From Natrinema sp. SYSU A 869 (GTDB taxonomy: Archaea > Halobacteriota > Halobacteria > Halobacteriales > Natrialbaceae), in contig NZ_CP082247.1 of the NCBI RefSeq assembly GCF_019879105.1, positions 248,001 to 312,000 of the forward strand: DNA of 64,000 nt, read 5' to 3'. Shown piece by piece: positions 18,585 to 27,340 of this stretch. Made by a program: the position numbers and the translations under genes. Numbering within the stretch: the stretch's first letter is position 1; each line of letters starts with the position of its first letter. The notes under the pieces were generated by a model that was given only the letters and a program-made list of their open reading frames with translations, had not been told where the DNA came from and ran no database searches.

Positions 18585-18744
18585 GTAGACGGTACATCCG
18601 GTGGCAGGGTCTGCAAGATTTTCGGTCCCGCACGACTCGCAAGTTCGTCACAAATCACTGATGCGTGTGCGAGTCGCGAGTGCTGTGCAGACCCGTTAGG
18701 TTACGTCTCGAAGAACTCCTCCAGAATGGACGCGAGGGCGTCCG

Positions 18745-18905
18745 TCAGTACCGGAGGCCGACAAACACGGAAACGAGATCGAGCAACCCGACTCCAATGG
18801 CGGCGAACGCTCCCTTGAGTCCAATCACGAGCTATCGGTGTTTCTCGTCGTCGATTTCATTTAAAATCTTCCGGGGACCTTGGTAGGGACGCGGACGATA
18901 CCCGA
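18745..18905 (-). pseudogene. Small membrane protein remnant with in-frame TAG
   Basis: The minus-strand frame reads RPYQGPRKILNEIDDEKHR, meets TAG at 18832-18834, and continues in the same frame with LVIGLKGAFAAIGVGLLDL, a clear transmembrane helix, to a stop at 18745. The 5' part overlaps another frame and is unclear. A nonsense mutation (perhaps TGG to TAG) in a small membrane protein is the simplest reading. Confidence 0.35.
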
Positions 18906-18926
18906 GACTCGGCGGCGACGCGTGAG

Positions 18927-19286
18927 TCACGATTGCTCGTGGAGGCTCAGCGGTCGGCCGCTCGATGGGCCACTCTTCGATCGTTCGTGATGGTGCTCCC
19001 ACGCCGCCCAGGCGGAATGGGCCCACTCGAGAACGAGTTTACTGTGCTCGTCGAGGTCATCCGCGGCCGCAACGTCAACGACCGTCATGTCACCATAGTC
19101 AGCTGGTGACTCGAGTCGCGGTAGCTCGTCGCTGTGGCAGTCGACGAGACGATCCAGCACCTCAGTGGCCTCCACTGTCGGCACCTTCCGCTTCAGTTTG
19201 AGGGTGTTCCCAACCAGGTGGACATGCCTTGTCGACCACTGGTACGACCTTGAGAGTTCCCGCCGGTTACTATCGGTAGTTCCCAT
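18927..19286 (-). CDS. Uncharacterised protein
   Basis: 119 residues, no family recognised. The sequence is soluble and acidic in the C-terminal half (DLDEHSKLVLEWAHSAWAAWEHHHERS) with a plausible strand/helix N-terminal part (LVGNTLKLKRKVPTVEATEVLDRLVD). Its 5' end lies about 20 bases from the left end of the ISH3-like element, so its upstream region may have been displaced by insertion. Codon use looks like a genuine gene, but support is modest. Confidence 0.45.
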   Translation of the reverse strand: MGTTDSNRRELSRSYQWSTRHVHLVGNTLKLKRKVPTVEATEVLDRLVDCHSDELPRLESPADYGDMTVVDVAAADDLDEHSKLVLEWAHSAWAAWEHHHERSKSGPSSGRPLSLHEQS

Positions 19287-19347
19287 CGAATCAGAAGTTA
19301 GTCGAGACTGATGAGGTTAGATTCTCAGGAAGCGTCTGAATGGGTGT

Positions 19348-20520
19348 ATGAAGTGCCTCTACCATCCAGACACCGTTCTTACGGCCTCTGACCTTGAAAC
19401 CTTAGCGCTTGATCTCCTCTCTGAGATCCCGATCCCCGGAGTCGAAGGCTGCGGCTTCGACTCCGGGATTATCCGACAGACGCTCCTCCAGGCCGCTGTC
19501 GATCAGAAATCCATCAAGGCTGTCACTGACACCACTCGTGGAACGTACTCCGATGACTACACGCTTGCCCAACTTCACACGGTCCCGCCTGCTGAACTCG
19601 AAGCAATCGCTAACCGCCTTCTCTGTCAGCAGGCGGCGATGATCCTCGGCGCTGGGCCGAGGATCATCTGCCTCGACTTCGTCGATATCCATTATCATGG
19701 CTGTCCACACGCTGAACCTGGTGTAATCTGTCACACGAAGCCTCGCGATGGCACCTCCCAGTGCCATCGCTACCTTGCTGGATTTGTTCTTTGTCGGGCC
19801 AAACCACTGGTCGTCGCAGTCACACCCGTTCGTGGTGATGAACCGAAGAGCGACGCGGTCGAGCGAGTGCTCGACCACGTCGCGGCCCTCCCCTTTGATG
19901 TCGCTGGCGTTCTTGCCGACCGTGGGTTCTACGACGGAACGTCGATCGAGCGACTGAATGCAGTCGCATCAGTCGCTCTTCCAGTCGTGCGGCGCGGAAA
20001 ACAGATGGCAGAGAAACTCGACACGACGGTGTCCTACTGGACGGAGTACGTGATGTACGAGGGGAGCGAGCGGGAACTACGCTTCCCGCTCGCGGTCTGT
20101 GTCTCCTACCAGCAGGGCAATCGAGGTAAACACGGCTTGCTCGTTCGGGCGTACGTGGCGTGCGATCTGACCGATCGCACGCCGAAAGATGTCGAAGCAC
20201 TCTACCAGAAGCGCTCAGCGATCGAGACAGCTTTCCGAACGATACGTGAAGCGCGTGCACGAACCAGCACGACTGATCCAGTCGTGCGGCTGTTGTTCGT
20301 TCTGGTGAGCTTCCTGTTGCGGAATCTCTGGGTGATCGTTCGGTGGGGCGTGCTCGCCACGCCGCAGCGCGGCGGGCGAGCACTGCCTGTCTGGTTCCGG
20401 TTCGAGGTCTTCCGCGAGTGGATTGATCACGCACTCGACGACACGTTACGGCGGAAATGGGAAGCACCGACGAACTGTACCGGGATTCCGGCGACCTATA
20501 GCCAGCTGGACGCGGGCTGA
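19348..20520 (+). CDS. ISH3-family DDE transposase
   Basis: 390 residues, intact, the usual length of ISH3-type transposases. Catalytic residues: Asp in IICLDFVDIHYHG (near 108), Asp in VLADRGFYDGTS (near 193), and Glu in KRSAIETAFRTIREAR (near 294). It ends with a hydrophobic LLFVLVSFLLRNLWVIVRW, as in the family. The nucleotide sequence is very unusual: the gene is studded with perfect hairpins of 6-13 bp (see the separate entry), which its codon choices create without disturbing the protein. The stop codon itself sits in the loop of a 13-bp hairpin. Confidence 0.88.
   Translation: MKCLYHPDTVLTASDLETLALDLLSEIPIPGVEGCGFDSGIIRQTLLQAAVDQKSIKAVTDTTRGTYSDDYTLAQLHTVPPAELEAIANRLLCQQAAMILGAGPRIICLDFVDIHYHGCPHAEPGVICHTKPRDGTSQCHRYLAGFVLCRAKPLVVAVTPVRGDEPKSDAVERVLDHVAALPFDVAGVLADRGFYDGTSIERLNAVASVALPVVRRGKQMAEKLDTTVSYWTEYVMYEGSERELRFPLAVCVSYQQGNRGKHGLLVRAYVACDLTDRTPKDVEALYQKRSAIETAFRTIREARARTSTTDPVVRLLFVLVSFLLRNLWVIVRWGVLATPQRGGRALPVWFRFEVFREWIDHALDDTLRRKWEAPTNCTGIPATYSQLDAG
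19411..20383 (+). other. Series of perfect intragenic hairpins in the ISH3-like transposase
   Basis: Perfect stems found by eye inside the coding region: 19411-19428 (6 bp), 19435-19467 (13 bp), 19638-19668 (13 bp), 19745-19770 (10 bp), 19948-19978 (10 bp), 20066-20093 (11 bp), 20157-20183 (11 bp), 20267-20287 (9 bp), and 20350-20383 (9 bp plus an inner 5 bp). Loops are 3-11 bases except the last. Example: GATGATCCTCGGC pairs with GCCGAGGATCATC. No comparable series was seen in neighbouring chromosomal-type genes. Confidence 0.85.
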
Positions 20521-20537
20521 GATCGCCCGCGTCCAGC
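20505..20537 (+). terminator. 13-bp hairpin overlapping the transposase stop codon
   Basis: GCTGGACGCGGGC pairs with GCCCGCGTCCAGC around a 7-base loop that begins with the TGA stop codon. There is no T-run. It may define the mRNA 3' end or stall ribosomes; function is inference. Confidence 0.45.
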
Positions 20538-20909
20538 GGCAACCCTATACCGGAGCGACGGCCTCGCATCGTGTCTGGCGCGACGGCTCTCTCACTGTCG
20601 TGAGATCGCCGTCTGAGCGTGCCGCAGGGAATCACTCGGTCTGATCTCTTTCAGTCCTTCTAAAAATCGAGTCAGCAATCAGGATCGATGGGAACTACCG
20701 ACTATCGGCTCTTGCTAGCGGACTCGGCGAGTTCGGATTACAGTAGCTGGTCCCGTGAGCATGTATGGCAATCGGGTCACCGACGAGCCCCCTTCGACGT
20801 ACAACGAGAAGACGGCACGACCGCCGAATCACCCACCGACACCGCGGAGCAAAGTCGACAATCTATTCAACGAAGTAGTTAAATAGACGCGCCTTTAACG
20901 TTTAACCAG

Positions 20910-21248
20910 ATGGTTGAACAACAGTCGGACGATCTGGACCTCGACGCGGTCTTCCAAGCACTGTCGCACCCGACGCGACGTGCGCTCATCGAGCAACTTG
21001 CCGAGGGCCCAAAGAGCGTCTCGGAGCTCGCAGACCCCCACGACGTCTCGCTGGCCGCAGTGTCCAAGCACCTGCAGGCACTCGAGGATGCGGGCCTCGT
21101 CGCGGTCGAGAAGGACGGACGAGTCCGTCGGTGTCACCTAGATGCGGCACCGCTCGGCGAGGCGTTTGGCTGGTTGACTCGCTACCGCGTCTTCTGGGAG
21201 GACCGGTTCGACGCGCTGGCCGACCATCTGGAGGCCGACGAAGAATGA
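20910..21248 (+). CDS. ArsR-type winged-helix regulator
   Basis: 112 residues with a single ArsR-family winged helix: VFQALSHPTRRALIEQLAEG, SVSELADPHDVSLAAVSKHL (helix-turn-helix), and GLVAVEKDGRVRRCHLD (wing). No Cys metal site is visible, so it belongs to the non-metal ArsR group commonly paired with SRPBCC/AHSA1 genes. Its stop overlaps the start of the SRPBCC gene (ATGA at 21245-21248), so both are translated together. An AT-rich promoter (GTTAAATAG) and the near-palindrome TTTAACGTTTAAC lie directly upstream and could hold its operator. Confidence 0.9.
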   Translation: MVEQQSDDLDLDAVFQALSHPTRRALIEQLAEGPKSVSELADPHDVSLAAVSKHLQALEDAGLVAVEKDGRVRRCHLDAAPLGEAFGWLTRYRVFWEDRFDALADHLEADEE

Positions 21249-22234
21249 CACCCGATACGACAGACGAAACCGAGATCGAAACGACGGACGCGAGTCTTAC
21301 CATCCGACGCACATTCGACGCACCACGCGAGCGCGTCTGGCGAGCGTTCACCGACCCCGACGAACTCTCCCAGTGGTGGGGTCCAGCAAACTGGACGCTG
21401 TCAGTGTCCGAGATGGACTTCCGGGAGGGTGGTGTCTGGCACTTCTGCATGCAGGGCCCCGATAGCGAGGAGTCGTGGGGCAAGGTCGTCTACGAGGAGC
21501 TCGTCGAGCCCGAGCGAATCGTCGCGACCGACCTCTTCGCGGATGAGGAGGGTGACCGCGTGGCGGACACGCCCAAGCTATCGTTCACGTTTGAGTTCGC
21601 CGACCGCGACGGAGCGACGGAACTCACACTGACACACGAGGGTTTCCCCACGGCCGAAATGATCGAGGGGGCCGAAATCGGTTGGACCGGCTCGTTCGAT
21701 GAACTCGAAACTCACCTGGAGGGACTGATGACTGACAGTGAGACCGTTGGCGGAGACGCGTTCGACCCGAGCGAGTACGACGTGACTATCACGCGGACGT
21801 TCGAGGCTCCTCGCGAAGCGGTCTGGGACGCGTGGACGGACCCCGAGCAGGTCGCCGAGTGGTGGGGTCCGACGGACTTCACGGTGCCGCGTTGCGAGAT
21901 GGACGTCCGTCCCGGCGGTGCCTTCCGCATCGACATGGAGGCTCCCGACGGGACAGTCTACCCGAGCGACGGGAGGTTCGAGGCGGTCGACGAGCCCGAG
22001 CGTCTCGTGCTGGTAGACGGCGCCGTCGAGGACGACGACGGGAACTACCAGTTCGAGGTCCGCCAGACGGTCACGTTTGTCGACCTGAACGGGACAACGG
22101 AGCTGACGCTGGAGGCAGCGGTCCTCGAGGCGACGCCGGAGGTGGCCAAATACCTCGAGGGGATGGAAGAGGGCTGGAACCAAAGCTTCGAGAAGCTCGA
22201 CGACTTCGTCGCACTATCCGGAGGAGACCTATGA
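21245..22234 (+). CDS. Tandem SRPBCC (AHSA1-like) domain protein
   Basis: 329 residues comprising two SRPBCC/AHSA1 domains. Each opens with the same signature: TIRRTFDAPRERVWRAFTDP and WWGPANW in the first (residues about 20-155), TITRTFEAPREAVWDAWTDP and WWGPTDF in the second (about 180-325). The helix-grip fold binds hydrophobic ligands. Bacterial and archaeal homologues usually have one domain, so this is a fusion or tandem duplication. It is coupled to the ArsR gene and its stop overlaps the start of the broken reductase-like gene at 22231. A third, broken copy of the domain follows at 22801, so the operon held three copies. Confidence 0.88.
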   Translation: MTPDTTDETEIETTDASLTIRRTFDAPRERVWRAFTDPDELSQWWGPANWTLSVSEMDFREGGVWHFCMQGPDSEESWGKVVYEELVEPERIVATDLFADEEGDRVADTPKLSFTFEFADRDGATELTLTHEGFPTAEMIEGAEIGWTGSFDELETHLEGLMTDSETVGGDAFDPSEYDVTITRTFEAPREAVWDAWTDPEQVAEWWGPTDFTVPRCEMDVRPGGAFRIDMEAPDGTVYPSDGRFEAVDEPERLVLVDGAVEDDDGNYQFEVRQTVTFVDLNGTTELTLEAAVLEATPEVAKYLEGMEEGWNQSFEKLDDFVALSGGDL

Positions 22235-22804
22235 GATCTATCGTCGTGTCCATGCACACGACTGCGAACGGGAACACCGAGGGTCCGAATCGGGAGACCG
22301 ACTAGCTGGCCCGGTAGCCGACGAACCACTCCCGGACCAGCGGAGGTCCTATGTTCGGTCGACACGATCCTGATGGGACGCGTGACCTACGAGGGCCTCT
22401 CCTCGGTCTGCCCCTTCGAGACCGGTGATTTCGACGATTACGTGAACGGGACGCCCAAGATCGTGTTCTCGAGACAGCCACGCGAGGTTGAGTGGGGTCC
22501 TGGGACAACATCCGGTTGGTCCATGATGTCGTCGACGAAATCAGGCGGCTCAAAGGACAGGAAGGCGGCGATATGGTGATCTTTGGCGGCGCCGAACTCG
22601 GGAAGAGCTTCACCAACGGGACTGGTCAACGAGTACAGAATCACCGTGGACCCGCTTCTCCTGCACGATGGAACGCAACTATTCGATCGCCTGGAGACGG
22701 GCTGTGACCTGACTCTCTTGGAGACCAAGGCCTACGACAGCGGAATCGTCCTTCTCCACTACCGACTCGTGGACGGCGACGAATCGAACGAGGACGGACA
22801 ATGA
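22231..22804 (+). pseudogene. Dihydrofolate-reductase-like (RibD C-terminal) protein, broken
   Basis: Fragments in several frames: MRSIVVSMHTTANGN at 22231, ILMGRVTYEGLSS around 22368-22410, DVVDEIRRLKGQEGGDMVIF near 22528, and LVNEYRITVDPLLLHDGTQL near 22625, ending at 22804. Order and motifs fit the DHFR/RibD-like reductase family often encoded with SRPBCC and ArsR genes. There are at least three frame changes, including one in the opposite sense, and an early stop, so this is real decay. Its start overlaps the stop of the preceding gene and its end overlaps the next one, so the operon structure is still readable. Confidence 0.7.
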
Positions 22805-23072
22805 CCGAAAACACGACGAACGAGACGTTGATCGAAACAAACGGACAAATCATGACCGCCGAACGTCACTTCGACGCGCCGCGAGAGCGCGTGTTCGACG
22901 CCTGGACGGATCCCGACCAGGTCGATCAGTGGTGGGGCCCGACCGCTTTCTCGATCAGACCGACGAGACGGACGTTCGACCGAACGGCATCTGGGAGTTC
23001 CAGTGGTGGATCCCGAAGGCGAGGAATTCCCGAACCGGACCGTCTACGACGAAACCGAACGACCATTTAGTG
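22801..23072 (+). pseudogene. Third SRPBCC (AHSA1-like) domain, frameshifted and truncated
   Basis: ERHFDAPRERVFDAWTDP and QWWGPTAFSI match the first half of an SRPBCC domain. Later parts (TDETDVRPNGIWEF, then DPEGEEFPNRTVYDET) are found in other frames. The C-terminal third is missing at the junction with the ABC permease remnant near 23073. Confidence 0.7.
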
Positions 23073-23074
23073 AA

Positions 23075-23325
23075 TCAGCTGACTCGTGAACTCGACACGC
23101 GTCGCAGCAAGATGACGGCAATACCACCAAGCACGAGGTCAAACACACCGAGTATCACTATCGCTGGCACAATGGTATTCCAAATACCGGAGAACACTGT
23201 CACGTCGATTACAGTGAGGACATCCTGGCCGAGCATCAGCGCACGGACGGCATCGACACCGTACGTGATTGGATTGAACATTGCCACGATCTGCATCCAC
23301 TTCGGTAGAACGCTGATCGGCTTGC
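23075..23325 (-). pseudogene. C-terminal remnant of an ABC-2 type transporter permease
   Basis: PISVLPKWMQIVAMFNPITY followed by GVDAVRALMLGQ and a last hydrophobic segment (IVPAIVILGVFDLVLGG) is the classic end of DrrB/ABC-2 permeases. Only about 80 residues remain. The upstream side fuses abruptly at about 23325 to sequence coding on the other strand. Confidence 0.75.
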
Positions 23326-23329
23326 AACG

Positions 23330-23795
23330 ATAGAAGACGAAAATCCGAAGATCATAACGTGTACCGTGACAGGTGATGAGACGTGGCTGGCATATCTCCA
23401 GTACGAGCCTGAAGCGTTTCAAACAGCTCTTCTCGATCTTTTTGATACTGAGGCGATCAGTATCGACTGGCCGATGATAGAGACTGCCGACGGGCTACAA
23501 GTAACATTTTTCGGTGAGATGAAGCCCTCCAGCAGATGATTGCTAGCGTCCCTGACGAAATGGACCTGCGTCTCGAACGGGCAGGAGAGTATCAGCCAGA
23601 GATGGATGACCCAGCGGCACAACTAACGGACCGACAGAAAGAAATCGTACGGACAGCGATTGCGATGGGATACTATGACATCCCACGCGTGCAACGCAAC
23701 GTGACTTGGCGGCCGAGTTCGGACTGTCACAGGGAACGATTGGCGAACATCTTCGGCGAGTCGAGGCGAAGATTATCCAATCTGTGGTTGTGTGA
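23330..23795 (+). pseudogene. HTH-10 (bacterio-opsin-activator-like) regulator remnant
   Basis: The first frame gives WLAYLQYEPEAFQTALLDLF; a shifted frame gives LTDRQKEIVRTAIAMGYYDI; a third gives RATQRDLAAEFGLSQGTIGE, which is the helix-turn-helix. Together they reconstruct the C-terminal half of an HTH-10 protein. Both internal shifts behave as single-base deletions. The N-terminal part is missing at the junction with the permease remnant. Confidence 0.75.
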
Positions 23796-23943
23796 CTGTC
23801 ATCACGTTTCATCTGTATTCTCAGCAAGTAGCTATCACCTATGTGTTCTATAACACGCCGAAAGTTCCTTAACTCACCAGAATATGACATATCGCACACT
23901 AACACACGCCAAATATAAGCGGTGAGCAGTAACACAACCCCGT

Positions 23944-24192
23944 ATGGATGACCCTGATGACCTACCAGGCCCTGAGGCTGATCGGTCGGTTGAGCGCGGT
24001 GAGACGTATAATCATGCTCAGCATGGTCGCGTAGAGGTCTCCGGAATTTGGAGGGGTGTCAATGAAGTTGATTCGGCGCGTAATACGAATCAGAAAGAGG
24101 TTATCATTGTTCGATACTCTGCCGAACAAGAGGGTGAACGAGTGGATGAACTGACGGATACACTCGATGAGTTTCTCGAGGCCATCGAATAA
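23944..24192 (+). CDS. Small acidic haloarchaeal protein
   Basis: 82 residues, no recognised domain. The core (HGRVEVSGIWRGVNEVDSA, then EVIIVRYSAE) looks like a small beta fold, followed by an acidic helix (VDELTDTLDEFLEAIE). A TATA-like AAATATAA lies about 30 bases upstream (23911-23918), supporting both gene and start. It stands alone between pseudogenes and a UspA gene, and function is unknown. Confidence 0.6.
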   Translation: MDDPDDLPGPEADRSVERGETYNHAQHGRVEVSGIWRGVNEVDSARNTNQKEVIIVRYSAEQEGERVDELTDTLDEFLEAIE

Positions 24193-24276
24193 CGGGAGAC
24201 GAACTTGCTTTTACCTTCTCTGATTTCGTCACCTACAAGACAACTTAGTTTCCAGTGATTTCCGATAGTTCGCCAT

Positions 24277-24702
24277 CTACCGGACTACGAGTACGGAAAC
24301 CGGTGATCGGCGAACGACGTTTTCCGCGACGCTCCCGAGCAGGAGACGCGAGATTCCCTCTTGTCCGTGGCTTCCGATAACGATCAGGTCGACTGATTCT
24401 TCCTCCGCTTGCGCGACAATGCGGTGATCCGGTTTGCCAGTGACGACGTTCGTTTCAAGACTGCGGTCGTGCTCGGTTGCAATTTCCGTCGCAGTTTCGA
24501 AGATGTCATCTGCGTATTCCTGATATTTCTCGGTAACTGGTATTTGCAGTTCGGGACCTACGAATTGTGCCCAGCGACGATCCGGTATTTCGATGACATA
24601 CAGTGCCATGACCGTTGCATCCGGAAAGTCTTCGAAGACTAATTCGAGGGCTTTCGTTGCCTGGGGCGACCCATCGTACGGAACGAGAATTCGGTCGGCC
24701 AT
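24277..24702 (-). CDS. Universal stress protein (UspA family)
   Basis: 141 residues, a single UspA domain of usual length. RILVPYDGSPQATKALE forms the first strand and helix; the nucleotide-binding glycine motif is GSHGQEGISRLLLGSVAENV near residues 112-131, of the ATP-binding GxxG-x9-GS type. These cytosolic proteins bind ATP and form dimers under stress. Its TATA box is at 24724-24731. It closely resembles the UspA at 29931 (same RILVPYDGS start pattern and identical ending RRSP-x-V-x-VVR), so the two are recent paralogues. Confidence 0.9.
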   Translation of the reverse strand: MADRILVPYDGSPQATKALELVFEDFPDATVMALYVIEIPDRRWAQFVGPELQIPVTEKYQEYADDIFETATEIATEHDRSLETNVVTGKPDHRIVAQAEEESVDLIVIGSHGQEGISRLLLGSVAENVVRRSPVSVLVVR

Positions 24703-24723
24703 GACAAACGTATTCGATTATTC

Positions 24724-24731
24724 GGTATAAA
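24724..24731 (-). promoter_or_regulatory. TATA box of the UspA gene at 24277-24702
   Basis: On the minus strand TTTATACC, followed by GAATA, lies 22-29 bases before the start codon. The UspA gene at 29931 has ATTATACCGA at the same distance. Confidence 0.55.
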
Positions 24732-24915
24732 CTTGCCACCCGGATTCGAAGGGTGGAAAACGGTTTCTGATAATACGACAAGCAGTCCAATGTACTGCAC
24801 TATACGGTAAGCTATCAGCAAGACGCACGGTCAACATTCACAGTTACCATCCTAAATTGATATTAAGGCGTAGTATCACTACCATATCACCACGATCATA
24901 CTATCAATCAGTGAG

Positions 24916-25173
24916 TCAGGCCGCGCAGTTGTTTGGGCTAAGTTCAAGCTCCAACGCTTCCGATTAGTCCTTGGGAGACTCCGTGCCCGTGTTGATTTCG
25001 ATTACCCGCTCATAGTTCGGAGGCGGCTCCGGTACATTCTCGACGGACCGGTTCACGAACTCGTCTTTGTTCAACCCGAGCAGATCGAGTTCGTCCCGAA
25101 GTTCGCTCAATTGAGCGCTAATCAACTCACCTGGTGAGCCGACCTCGTATCGATTGTCCTCCGTGACCGACAC
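24916..25173 (-). pseudogene. C-terminal remnant of a rhodanese/MBL persulfide dioxygenase
   Basis: LDLLGLNKDEFVNRSVEN and PEPPPNYERVIEINTG match the C-terminal region of the two rhodanese-MBL proteins in this window, and LELELSPNNCAA in a second frame matches their LELGPNNCAA ending. The MBL and rhodanese domains are gone. A frameshift separates the two pieces. This is a third copy of the gene family within 26 kb. Confidence 0.75.
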
Positions 25174-25486
25174 GTGTTCCGGATAGTTGTGAATTCACGT
25201 CGATCGAATGTGCCGTCTGTACGATCGTCTCCTCATTCCGACGAGAACACTTCAGTGATGAGATGGTCGCCGGTATCGAACCGCTCCCCGGCGGTGTTCT
25301 GGACGGGATAAATGGAGCGCTACTCATACTGTCGGACAGAACTAGTTGACTATCGATTGCTGACTTCGTCCGTCTCCACAGTCGACGGACGATCTTTCGT
25401 GATCGACTCTGCAGTGACTTCTGTCCGACAGTATCAGACGTGGTTTCGGGACAGCGCGGCCATCAGTAGGGGCGTTCATTACGCCT

Positions 25487-25696
25487 GTGCACCTTCCCGG
25501 CCCGGATTACGATGCCGCTCTCAGACTGCTTGAGGGTGTCGAGTTCTGCTATCCGATCGACGCCGACGAACGGGAACTGCACCAGCGGTCGGAGGAAATG
25601 AAACGGTATTACGAGAAACTCACTGACCGACTCGCGGCGCTCCAACAGGGAGAGCAGCCGATCGAGGGACGCGCCCGTACGAACGGGATCCGATAG
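25487..25696 (+). pseudogene. Possible C-terminal fragment of a PAC2-family proteasome-assembly-like protein
   Basis: The frame YDAALRLLEGVEFCYPIDAD followed by a helix with ELHQRSEEMKRYYEKLTDRL resembles the C-terminal helix bundle of archaeal PAC2-family proteins. Only about 65 residues remain and the upstream part is not recognisable. The assignment is tentative. Confidence 0.4.
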
Positions 25697-25709
25697 CGGT
25701 GACGTGACC

Positions 25710-25970
25710 ATGGCTTTCTACCTCCCGTCGACGTACATGCCCAACACCACCCCGACGCCGACCGACTCTGACGTTCGGCTCGTCGTCGAACCGCCGCAAA
25801 TGGTTGTAGCGCGCCAGTTTTCATGGTATACGACGGACGAGCGCGTCGCTCAGGAGCGGATTCGGCTGCTCGCGGAGCTCGCCCGACGGGAAATCGAGAC
25901 ACGCGGTGAACCGACGCTGCTCCAGTACAATGATCCGTGGACGCCACCATTTATGCGATCGAACGGGACG
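25710..25970 (+). pseudogene. C-terminal fragment of a SOUL haem-binding-family protein
   Basis: MAFYLPSTYMPNTTPTPTDS, then VRLVVEPPQMVVARQFSWYT and LLQYNDPWTPPFMRSN match the C-terminal half of SOUL/HBP proteins (the PxPxD and NDPWTPPFMRRNE motifs). The N-terminal half is missing and the frame leaves the family after FMRSN, where it meets the convergent UspA remnant. Confidence 0.7.
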
Positions 25971-26510
25971 GTGTTTCGTACACTAATCTCGTCCCGACTT
26001 CGGTGTTGTCGTACCCGACGGCCTCGAGCGCCGAGTCGAGGACGGCGTTGCCCCGTTCGGTCTGCGTTTCAACGATCTGCTCCAAGGCCGTCCCCTGAAA
26101 CGCTGCCGGCCTGTACTCGAACGGGAGGGTAACGGCATGGAAGATCGTAATTCGACCGTCGGGAAACTGGTCGCTGGCATATCTCAGCGCGTCGATCGAC
26201 TGTTCCGATCCGTCGACCGGAACCAGAATCTGACCCGGTAGCTTGTGTTCGCGCACCTCTGAGAGCGAGCCCGGCACAACGGTCGTCGACACGGGAATTC
26301 GGCGGAGGACCGCGTGGCTCACGCGGCCGAGAAACGGGCTGGTGACTGACGATTCGCTATGGCTCCCCATCACGACATGGTCAACGCTGTGATCGACGGC
26401 GTACTCGCCGATCTCGTGATGGGGACTCCCCATCTCGATGGCTGTTTCGATCTCGCGGTCGTACTCCGCCGCGATCGCAATCGCGCGCTCGAGCGTTGAA
26501 CACCGGTCAT
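25951..26510 (-). pseudogene. Tandem UspA protein, truncated at both ends
   Basis: The first UspA domain keeps only its second half, with HVVMGSHSESSVTSPFLGRV carrying the glycine motif. The second domain begins with GQILVPVDGSEQSIDALRYA and runs to about residue 100, losing its glycine motif at the C-terminus. The frame upstream of 26433 still reads AIAIAAEYDREIETAIE, showing the start is lost. So this is a truncated two-domain protein like those at 27341 and 36853. Confidence 0.7.
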
Positions 26511-26582
26511 CGTCAGAACGACAACTGATACGACCGACGAGAGGGGTTTATACTGCTGAGCGGTGTGTGATCCTCGAGTGCT

Positions 26583-27043
26583 ATGAATTTCGATGAATTC
26601 ACTGGCGAGGTTCAGCACCGACTCGAGCTACCCGGAACGGGCGAAACCGTTCGCGCGATCAGAGCCACGCTCGTGACGCTCGGACAACGGATTCCGGACG
26701 GCGCAGCCGAGGATCTCGCGGCCTCGCTTCCGATGGAGATCCGCTGGTACATGACCGGCGCCGTCGACGAGCACGGCCAGCGATTCGACTGGCGGGAGTT
26801 CGTTTCGCGAGTGAGCGAAATCGAAGGGAACGACCCGTCCGAGGCTGCGTACCACGCCCGCGTCATCGTCGATCTCGTCCGGACGCAGGTTCCAGAGTCG
26901 GATTTCAGCAACTCCGCGATCAGCTCCCCGAAGACAAACGGGACGAGAACTGGGAGAAACTATTCGAAGTCGTTGACGCTGGGGGCTGGGGTGACGCCGA
27001 AGAGGCACAGACAGGTGGTGGTCCGCAACCTGAGAACGGGTGA
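26583..27043 (+). pseudogene. DUF2267 protein with one frameshift
   Basis: MNFDEFTGEVQHRLELPGTG begins a DUF2267 domain, a helical repeat protein often next to universal stress proteins. About residue 107 the frame departs. Shifting one base at the T-run near 26903 restores QQLRDQLPEDKRDENWEKLF and a normal end at 27043 (153 residues in all). The event behaves as a single T deletion. It may be an intact gene with a sequencing error. Context with UspA genes on both sides suits the family. Confidence 0.75.
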
Positions 27044-27340
27044 CCGCCTGACCCAGCCTGTGAGACAGATACCGTACACTCCGTCTCTGAGTTTCCCAAA
27101 TGACTCGAGACAGTAGGAATCGCTTCCGAACGATTGTGCGTCCATGACGTCGTACTTGAACGCGGAGAACCGCTCGAGTTCGTGCGTGAAGTTGTGTTTT
27201 CCCTATGTACGCGTCCGCTGAGTCTGCAAACTCCGTAGCAGTGCCCGCGTGACGACAGTTCGAACGGAACGCCTGCGACGAGTAGCGTCATCTTGATCCG
27301 CTGGCGAAGAACGAAGAGCGTGGGAATCGAAGGTCGGGGC

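Larger units (their letters stand above)
19306..20656 (+). mobile_element. ISH3-like insertion sequence
   Basis: It encloses the transposase at 19348-20520. Imperfect inverted ends are visible: GACTGATGAGGTTAGA at 19306 and the complement of GACTGAAAGAGATCAGA ending at 20656. No clear target duplication was found, so boundaries are approximate. The length of about 1.35 kb suits the family. Confidence 0.6.
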
